Source of the DNA: Streptomyces sp. ISL-98
Lineage (GTDB): Bacteria; Actinomycetota; Actinomycetes; Streptomycetales; Streptomycetaceae
Length of the DNA stretch: 64,000 nucleotides
Reading direction: 5' to 3'
Assembly (NCBI RefSeq): GCF_018614055.1
Contig: NZ_JAGGPB010000001.1
Coordinates: forward strand, 504,274 to 568,273
This document shows positions 58,367-64,000 of the stretch, one piece after another. The first letter of the stretch is position 1. Each line of letters starts with the position of its first letter. The notes beneath the pieces are model-generated. The model was not told the DNA's origin and made no database searches. It saw nothing but the letters and a program-made list of their open reading frames with translations. Made by a program: the position numbers and the translations under genes.

Positions 58367-58726
58367 ATGGAACGGCAGGTACTGGAATCGCTGTTGGCTG
58401 GTGATGACGAGGCGTCCGTGATAGCTCTGGCCACCCTCCGCAGCGGCGCCACCTACTGGGTGGGAGACCGGGCACAACCCGCAGGCCAGCATGCCGGAGT
58501 CTTCAAGCGCCGACTTCAGCGCATGCGGATGCATGGACTCGAACCTCTTGGGCTGGAACGAGCAGTGCAGCTCGTCCGCGAACATGGCCGGCCCGTGCGC
58601 ACAGGGCTGATCGATTCTGCCGATCGGACATGGACCACCCTGCTCTTCCTCACCGAGGACGGCAGCGCACTAGTGGCCTGCGCCGGCTGGCCGCTGCCGC
58701 TTGTTGTCAGGAAGCCACCGCTTTAG
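58367..58726 (+). CDS. Hypothetical protein
   Basis: A 119-residue soluble protein (MERQVLESLLAGDDEASVIALATLRSGATYWVGDRA, RRLQRMRMHGLEPLGLERAVQLV, TGLIDSADRTWTTLLFLTEDGSALVACAGW). No Cys cluster, TM or known motif. ATG at 58367, with a GTG two codons earlier, after GGGG. Unrecognised; accessory-region gene. Confidence 0.5.
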   Translation: MERQVLESLLAGDDEASVIALATLRSGATYWVGDRAQPAGQHAGVFKRRLQRMRMHGLEPLGLERAVQLVREHGRPVRTGLIDSADRTWTTLLFLTEDGSALVACAGWPLPLVVRKPPL

Positions 58727-59185
58727 GAGCGAGGTGGGGCAGCATGTGGTCTGAGCTGCGAGAACACAACTAGGGCTTGCTCAGGCCTTCGTGGCTGCCG
58801 ATAGCCCGGACTCCCCGTGGTTCCCCGCCCCTTCTGGCACGGCTGTGGCATGCCTGAGCCCCTCGATGCGAACTACGGGCGGGCCGGTCGCTGAGGTCTC
58901 ACAGCCAGATCAACCGGGCTCTGGTGCTCGTTGAGGTGCGTGGACGGTCGGCGAGGTTGCTGTACTTCGTTGCTGTACCCCGGCCGGTGGCAAGTAGTGG
59001 CAGTGGAGCCGGCCCGTTGTGCACTCGAATCTGAGGCCAAGCGCTTAGAAGGCGCTTGGATACTCAAGCCCGCCGGGGTGCGTGACCTGCACGATCACGT
59101 TGAGTGGGCGGCTGATCCGGCTTACTTCGACACGCATTCGACAGACGGTCTCAACGGGCAGTGTGGCCAGCTTCGTTGGCACGCC
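58727..59185. other. Gene-poor stretch
   Basis: 459 bp without a convincing gene; open frames show no RBS or codon bias. Nothing recognised. Confidence 0.4.
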
Positions 59186-59458
59186 TCAATCCTCTTCGTC
59201 ACTCCGTTCCAGAACCAACCCGACGGACCCGTCCGTCAGACCGTTGCTGTCCTCCAGATGCAGATGGCTCCCGTCGGGAACGCCGTCCTTCGCGAGCGTG
59301 AGCAGGTGGCCAGCCAGCGTTCTGAGTCCTGCGGCATTCGCCTCGATCACGACCTCGCCACCGAGGTTTCGGACCTCGATACGCGCACCCTCCTCCCAGT
59401 GAAGACTTGTGCGACACCATCGGTCACGACCGTGACCTGGACGTCTCCTGCGGGGCAC
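59186..59458 (-). CDS. Imm32-like immunity protein
   Basis: Up to 90 residues; the last 65 look real: GARIEVRNLGGEVVIEANAAGLRTLAGHLLTLAKDG and GSHLHLEDSNGLTDGSVGLVLER. This recalls the Imm32 immunity family (VVIxANxAGLxxLAxHLLTLA..GVPxGxHxHL). The first 20 residues (MPRRRRPGH) look like shadow sequence, and the true start is unclear; a frameshift near 59400 is possible. No cognate toxin lies beside it. The 277 bp upstream (59459-59735) hold no recognisable gene. Confidence 0.5.
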   Translation of the reverse strand: MPRRRRPGHGRDRWCRTSLHWEEGARIEVRNLGGEVVIEANAAGLRTLAGHLLTLAKDGVPDGSHLHLEDSNGLTDGSVGLVLERSDEED

Positions 59459-59735
59459 TGCTGGGTTCGGCAGTCATGGCGCACATCATGCCGGTCTGCG
59501 CACACGACTCCGGAGGCCCCGTCCGTCTGTGGCATCACAGCAGGTCAAACCCCGATGGGCGATCGCACTGCGCGTCTTCGTCCACGGATAGTCCACGCCT
59601 CGCGACGCCTACTGTTGCTGTGCTGTCCGGGCTCGGTGTCAGCTGGGCGGCTCGGTTCCGCCGGGTGGGCCACAAGCTTGCGCTTGCGAGGCAGGGCCCT
59701 CAGCGCGCACGTAGACGTGTCGCTCACGTGTTCGC

Positions 59736-62204
59736 CTAGCCGAGGGTTGAGGGGGCACGGGTGAGCTTCTCGAAACGCCGCTTGAGGACTGCCAGCTCGC
59801 CCTTGACATCCTCACTGGCGCCGGCGGCGATCAGGCTTTGTGAATGGATCCTGGTCCAGTCGTCCCGCATGCGCTCCGTCACTTCCTCGGGGAGCGGCCG
59901 GAGGGACCTTCCGTCCGGAGCCAGGACATTCAGCGCGTGGCGCAGGAACGCGAGCCATGTAACCAGGTTTTTCGGGTTCGCCTCGCTGGCGTCCTCGTAG
60001 GCGTCGATCGCGCGATCGTAGTATTGCCCGACATCGACCCCGGGACCGAAGGCGGCCTTGGCCAGGAGTACCGTTCCGAGCGTGGTAAGGCTGTAGGAGT
60101 CCCTAACGATGCTGACCGCCCGGAGCGCGAACGACTCCGCCCTGGCCCACGCCTCCGGCATGGATTTCCCCGCATGCCGGTTCATGATGGCGCGCTGCTC
60201 CCAGTATCGTGCACTCCAGTCGCCGAAGGTGCCGCTCAGCCCCCCGTACCACTGATCGAGATCTGCCTCGGGAAAGACGCTGACCACGTTCTTGTAGGTC
60301 ATGAAAGCGGCCACGAGCAGCGACGTGGCATTGCGTTCCCGATGACTGGACCTGCCCAGCCGCGGCGCGACGTTGTTCATGGCCGTCCCCAGAGTGGCGA
60401 GGGCGTCCCGACTGCCGAGTCGCTCGACACACGCGTCGAGTGCCATCCAGCGCTGCCTTGGCCTGATCCAGGTGCCGTCCGTCTTCAGAACGGAGGAGAT
60501 CGGAGGGTAGTCGCGGACCAGCCGCACGAGGGAGTCGCTTTCCATGCCCACCATCCGGGCGGCGTCGACTGCGTGGAACCTGCAGTCGAAGCGGGACGCA
60601 AGCGCGGCGAGAAACAGCACCCTGATGTGGTCCAGATCGCTGATCGCGTCGACCAGCTCACGCACCCTTCGGCCGAAGCCAGGAGCGTTCTCAAGCTGTG
60701 CCATCGCATCGAACAGCTCGCGGCCGCGGAAATGGCTCCGCCTGCGTGCGTCCTTCCGCTCCAACTCAAGGATTCCTAGCCGTCCGATCGACTGGAGCTT
60801 GTCTACCAGGTGGGCGGCGTCGGTGTTCGTCAGGTGAGTGTTGATGGTGGTCACACGGTTGCGGAGCAGGTAGGCCTCGTCGAGGCGTCCGAGAATGTTC
60901 GCGCTTCGGTCCACCTGGTCGACAGCGACGCAGACGATCTGGAGGCTCGCGTTGCGGGCCAGGCTAAGGATGGACGCGACGTCGTCGGCGATGTCGGCGA
61001 CGGAATCGAAGAGCAGAGCGATCGCCTGGCCGTTGGCGGCAAACTGGATGATGGCTTCTACGTCCGGCCGTTCGTCCCCGACGTATAGATAGGTGCGCCA
61101 CGAGAGCTTCCGCAATGCCTTGCTGATCGCCAGTAGGCCGGTGCTGCGGCCGGTGAGGCGATTGCCGACATAGATCATTGCGCTGTTGACGCGGGCGGTC
61201 CGGCCAAGCTGTCGGCAGTCGGACGACGCCTGTCTGATCCAGTCGAGATCCGCGTTCAGTCCGTTCCGGATGTCGATCCACTCGGGCTCGTCGCCGCCGA
61301 TGAAATCGTGGTCACGAGATGCCTTCCTTACACTATCGATTCGCAGCTCCCTGAACTGCCGACCGATACGGAACGCCACCTCCTCACGTCTCGTGGGGGC
61401 CTTCTTCAGATTTATTTCGGTGAGTTCCGGCCAAGCCTCCGCAAACTCCTCGGCGGTCATACGTACCGGCACGAGGTTCCACGCATGCAGGTCCCTCTCT
61501 ACTGCCGACGAGATGTTCGGGCTCACGTAGAAGCTGGGGGCCTCGTGGGTCGGCGTCCGATTGGCGATTACCGTTTCGATGTCGGGCTCGTCGCGTAGCC
61601 GTGCACCGATAATTACGAAGGGCGAAACTCCATAGGTATCACGAAAGTTCAATGGCCAGGCCGCCTGGGCTACCGCGCTGCCCGCATACTGGCTCAAGGA
61701 GAAGATCAAGTGCCGCATGGCGTCGCGGTCGACGCAACCGTGCAGATGGACCACGGCGAGATCGTGGCTCTGTCGGAACTCGTCGTCCCAGTTCACCGTA
61801 ACTAGGGATCGTGAGACGTCGGACCTCACCCGCGCGTAGGCTTGTTCGAAGACGTCGTCGACGTTGAGCGTCCAGACGCTCGCCCATGGGGCTCTGGCGT
61901 AGACGTCCATCCAGCCAGGCGGAGTGACTCCCCAAAAGCGGCTCTTGAGCCAATCGTAGACGGCTCGTTCCCCGGCGTCCTCGACTGCCCGGGCATAGAC
62001 CCGCCACAGCAGGTCGCCTTCCTCGATCGGTACCTTGAACTGGTCGGACAAGAGGGTGGCCAGCTCGGGGCCTGTTGGAAGTTTTGAGCCGTCCCTGGCT
62101 ACCGCGTCGCGACTCGCCCCCGCACCGAGCAGGAGGTGGTAGTCGCTGTTTGCAGCGGCTCTCCTGAGCGCCTTCTTCTGATTGGTTGAGAGGTCAATCG
62201 CCAC
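59736..62204 (-). CDS. SIR2-domain protein with degenerate P-loop and helical C-terminus (candidate anti-phage NADase)
   Basis: An 822-residue protein. The N-terminal SIR2-like NAD domain has HLLLGAGASRDA (27-34), WTLNVDDVFEQAY (N114, D116) and AVVHLHGCVD (His 153-155). The second region has VGNRLTGRSTGLLAI (346-360), a Walker-A-like loop with GRST for GKST, and ALLFDSVADI as a Walker-B-like strand. The last about 300 residues are helical, TPR/HEAT-like (AIMNRHAGKSMPEAWARAESFALRAV). This is the layout of SIR2-STAND/DSR-type defence proteins that deplete NAD on phage sensing. GTG at 62204 has AGGAGG 4 bases upstream; ATG 62237 does not. Codon bias is softer than core genes. Confidence 0.75.
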   Translation of the reverse strand: MAIDLSTNQKKALRRAAANSDYHLLLGAGASRDAVARDGSKLPTGPELATLLSDQFKVPIEEGDLLWRVYARAVEDAGERAVYDWLKSRFWGVTPPGWMDVYARAPWASVWTLNVDDVFEQAYARVRSDVSRSLVTVNWDDEFRQSHDLAVVHLHGCVDRDAMRHLIFSLSQYAGSAVAQAAWPLNFRDTYGVSPFVIIGARLRDEPDIETVIANRTPTHEAPSFYVSPNISSAVERDLHAWNLVPVRMTAEEFAEAWPELTEINLKKAPTRREEVAFRIGRQFRELRIDSVRKASRDHDFIGGDEPEWIDIRNGLNADLDWIRQASSDCRQLGRTARVNSAMIYVGNRLTGRSTGLLAISKALRKLSWRTYLYVGDERPDVEAIIQFAANGQAIALLFDSVADIADDVASILSLARNASLQIVCVAVDQVDRSANILGRLDEAYLLRNRVTTINTHLTNTDAAHLVDKLQSIGRLGILELERKDARRRSHFRGRELFDAMAQLENAPGFGRRVRELVDAISDLDHIRVLFLAALASRFDCRFHAVDAARMVGMESDSLVRLVRDYPPISSVLKTDGTWIRPRQRWMALDACVERLGSRDALATLGTAMNNVAPRLGRSSHRERNATSLLVAAFMTYKNVVSVFPEADLDQWYGGLSGTFGDWSARYWEQRAIMNRHAGKSMPEAWARAESFALRAVSIVRDSYSLTTLGTVLLAKAAFGPGVDVGQYYDRAIDAYEDASEANPKNLVTWLAFLRHALNVLAPDGRSLRPLPEEVTERMRDDWTRIHSQSLIAAGASEDVKGELAVLKRRFEKLTRAPSTLG

Positions 62205-62537
62205 GAGGCCTCCTGCGCTCGCCAGCATGAATAACACTCCAACCTACAGGCCGACAGTCCGCAGAGCAGTCGAAAACCGTTGTGCCGGCCATGTTGTCGT
62301 GGATTCACCCATCGCAGATGAACGGTCCCGCCACAGGTTCAAATCTTGCCCCGCGGCAAGGGCCCTCCAGGCTCCGAGGCGGAGTCGGCCAGCTGCGGGC
62401 GGAGCTACGACCAAGTGACCAGAACCGGCCCAAGGTCTTCGCTGCACGTGATTCCCGTCGCCCCTGCTTAAGCCTATGCAGCGGGCACAGTGCGACACCC
62501 GGGCAGGGTCCATCGGACCTGCCATACTCGCGGCGTG
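62205..62537. other. Spacer with tRNA T-arm-like segment
   Basis: 333 bp without a gene. ACAGGTTCAAATCTTGCC (about 62334-62351) resembles a tRNA T-stem/loop, with 4 of 5 stem pairs, but no rest of a cloverleaf is present. Both flanking genes are transcribed away from the spacer. Confidence 0.35.
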
Positions 62538-63179
62538 ATGAGTGCGATGTTCCTCGCTGGTAGACAGTCATCTGACCTACCCGCTGCTGCCATCGTGGCA
62601 GGCTGTGCGCTGATCTTTACTGTTGCCTCCTTCTGGTGGCTCAATGCACGCCAGGGGCGTCTGACTTCGTACGAGCCGCATTCTTTCGCTGCCGTCGCGA
62701 ATGAGACTTCCACTCAGCTTCGGTTGCCGTTGGTGATCTATAACACGGGCGCCAAGCCGATCGTTGTCCAGAACCTTCAGCTCCGTTTTCCAGACGAGCC
62801 TGACACGGCATTGCGGCTTCTGTGGGTCACGACAAGGCGGTATCTCAAGCCCGATAGTGGCGACGGCCACGCATTTGCGGCGGCTTTCCCTGTGGGAGGA
62901 AGAGAAGCCAAGCAACTCTTCGTTGAGTTTCGTGCTCCGTTCCCTGACTTCGTTCCGCAGGCTCGGGACTACAAGGTCTCGGTTGAAGCAAAGGTTGGAC
63001 ACCACGACGACTGGCGCCACCTGCTGACCTTCACCTGGCAGGCAGCTCACATGGTGGATCCCGGGTCCTACATCACCTATCGCAACACGGCCGATGACCT
63101 GACCACCGACGATGTCGCAAAATCGGATGCGGCTCTCAAGAGGTTGGCAGCCAAGGCTGCAGCAGCTCGGGCTTCGTGA
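62538..63179 (+). CDS. Membrane-anchored protein with beta-rich domain
   Basis: A 213-residue protein: TM helix (AAAIVAGCALIFTVASFWWL), then a beta-domain (TQLRLPLVIYNTGAKPIVVQNLQLRFPDEP, REAKQLFVEFRAPFPDF, YKVSVEAKVG) and a C-terminal Lys/Ala helix (DAALKRLAAKAAAARAS). The NTGxxPIVVxNLxL motif is the same kind of Ig-like domain as in 57580-58014. It is divergent from the SIR2 gene. Function unknown; possibly a membrane sensor or effector partner. Confidence 0.6.
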   Translation: MSAMFLAGRQSSDLPAAAIVAGCALIFTVASFWWLNARQGRLTSYEPHSFAAVANETSTQLRLPLVIYNTGAKPIVVQNLQLRFPDEPDTALRLLWVTTRRYLKPDSGDGHAFAAAFPVGGREAKQLFVEFRAPFPDFVPQARDYKVSVEAKVGHHDDWRHLLTFTWQAAHMVDPGSYITYRNTADDLTTDDVAKSDAALKRLAAKAAAARAS

Positions 63180-63322
63180 GCCGCACGGACGCCCTGAGGT
63201 CGGTGGAGTCTCAATGGGGCGAGTCAAGGGCCTGTCTTCTTGCCCTGGGTCTCACGACCGATCTTGGCGACCTGCGTCTTCGCAGCTCCGACCGGTGATG
63301 GCTGGCACTCGACTTGGCAGCG

Positions 63323-63366
63323 ATGGCCGTCGTTGGTCACTGTCGAGCAGCCCCGGACGGCCCAGG
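63323..63366. repeat. Right copy of imperfect direct repeat
   Basis: ATGGCCGTCGTTGGTCACT followed by GGACGGCCCAGGGCCGAC; partner of the copy at 56071, same orientation. Possibly marks element modules. Confidence 0.4.
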
Positions 63367-63412
63367 GCCGACCCGACTCGCAGACTTTAGCCTGCCAGCA
63401 GATAGTGGATTC

Positions 63413-63616
63413 ATGAGCGAAGACGTGACGGTCTGGGTAAGCCCGAATGCCGTTGAGGGTGTCAAGATTCGCATGGCGCTTTCGCGAGAGGTGATCAACC
63501 ATCTTGCTGGTCCAGACGGTGACAGCCCCATCACCTTGCATGGGGAACGCCTTGCCGAAGAAGGACCGGATCAACTTGGGATCGTCAGCGTAGAACTCTG
63601 GCGTGCTGCGGATTGA
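63413..63616 (+). CDS. Small hypothetical protein
   Basis: 67 residues (MSEDVTVWVSPNAVEGVKIRMALSREVINHL, ERLAEEGPDQLGIVSVELWRAAD), acidic, no TM, no known motif. An earlier start at 63314 lies in the repeat and is rejected. Unrecognised. Confidence 0.45.
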   Translation: MSEDVTVWVSPNAVEGVKIRMALSREVINHLAGPDGDSPITLHGERLAEEGPDQLGIVSVELWRAAD

Positions 63617-63660
63617 TCGTTATCTGAGGTCGGCTCCACGGCTTTGGCCGGTGTCCTGCC

Positions 63661-63781
63661 CGGTTTGGGGTCGAGCATGATCAGGGGGCCGTACGCTTGC
63701 CAGCAACTCGGGCAGGCTGTGATCCTGCCCGGAATTTGAACGAGTGGCCCCCTGGTCTTGCTCGACGCGGGACCCGAACCG
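63661..63781. repeat. Nested long inverted repeat
   Basis: Outer imperfect arms: 63661-63690 and 63746-63781, sharing CAGGGGGCC / GGCCCCCTG and GTCGAGCA / TGCTCGAC; the right arm has a 7-base insertion. Inside is a second hairpin, CGGGCAGG (63709-63716) / CCTGCCCG (63724-63731). The surrounding 63617-64000 contains no supported gene. Confidence 0.55.
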
Positions 63782-64000
63782 GGGAGGTGGGTAAAGCCGT
63801 GGAACCGACCGTCCCCACCCCCGGCCTGGTATTTCGCCCCCCTTGTGGGCGCGGGCGGGCGACGACGCGCGGCCCGGTGACGTAGGCATGGAGGGCGGCG
63901 CGTCGGCGTCCGGCCGGCGCCGCCGCGCTGTGCGCGGCACCTCTGATCCCTGCATCAGACAGCATCGCTGTTCAGGAGGCTAAGGGCTGTCCCGTAAATG

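Noticed and set aside
62244..62525. Minus-strand frame between the SIR2 gene and the next gene
   Set aside because: Contains a QDLNLWRD stretch that arises from tRNA-like DNA; no RBS, overlaps promoter space.
63620..63955. Arg/Pro-rich open frame at the right end
   Set aside because: No RBS or codon bias and it runs through the nested inverted repeat; looks like a common spurious call near structured DNA.

Overview
The window looks like Streptomyces chromosome. GC is very high with strong third-position G/C bias, SD-preceded ATG/GTG/TTG starts are typical, and the gene content is classic: type II glutamine synthetase (glnII), glutamine synthetase adenylyltransferase (glnE), the maltose/maltodextrin locus (malEFG, malR, alpha-glucosidases, alpha-amylase, giant amylopullulanase), Tat-exported GH89 and PIG-L enzymes, and many Ala/Pro-rich membrane or secreted proteins. 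From memory, the glnII - pullulanase - malEFG/malR - PAP2 - glnE order matches the S. coelicolor SCO2210-SCO2234 neighbourhood; I could not run an alignment.

Layout. 0-2.3 kb: a minus-strand operon of a 2OG-Fe(II) oxygenase, a SAM methyltransferase and a carnitine-acyltransferase-like enzyme (cut by the window edge). 2.5-2.9 kb: a small gene behind a textbook RecA-NDp/PafBC DNA-damage promoter. 4.2-6.3 kb: an IS200/IS605 element with intact tnpB and broken tnpA, sitting in a ruined AhpD-like gene. 6.4-17.7 kb: a secreted protein, a deleted Gfo/Idh oxidoreductase, an LpqC-type esterase, glnII with a four-half-site GlnR box, a Cys-Cys leader-like sORF before a winged-helix regulator, an MscS channel, a PepSY protein with a Met/His-rich neighbour, a NarL-type two-component system and a MarR/AhpD divergent pair. 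17.8-28.8 kb: a DUF1996 protein, GH89, a membrane-tethered sigma-like protein, a diiron protein with its reductase, TetR and GNAT.

28.9-45.2 kb is the alpha-glucan utilisation locus. Secreted amylopullulanase and alpha-amylase cut starch and glycogen, MalEFG imports maltodextrins (no ATPase gene here; streptomycetes usually use the unlinked MsiK), and two paralogous GH13 alpha-glucosidases hydrolyse them. Two paralogous LacI/MalR repressors are present; each lies directly downstream of one glucosidase, so a glucosidase-regulator pair flanks the transporter on both sides. CTTGC/GCAAG operators fill the intergenic regions. 45.3-49.4 kb: a PAP2/inositol-phosphotransferase-like protein and glnE. 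49.6-55.9 kb: a PIG-L deacetylase, small enzymes, and a tandem pair of CAP-domain proteins. The second of the pair is an ECF sigma factor fused through a zinc-finger-like motif and a TM helix to an extracytoplasmic CAP domain, with one frameshift.

From about 56.0 kb to the end the sequence is an accessory region. It begins at a severed glutamine-synthetase C-terminus and has softer codon bias, a nonsense-broken gene, long palindromes, small membrane proteins, an Imm32-like protein and an 822-residue SIR2-domain protein with a degenerate P-loop. This last is a strong candidate single-gene anti-phage (NAD-depleting) system. No integrase, rRNA, CRISPR or intact tRNA was seen.
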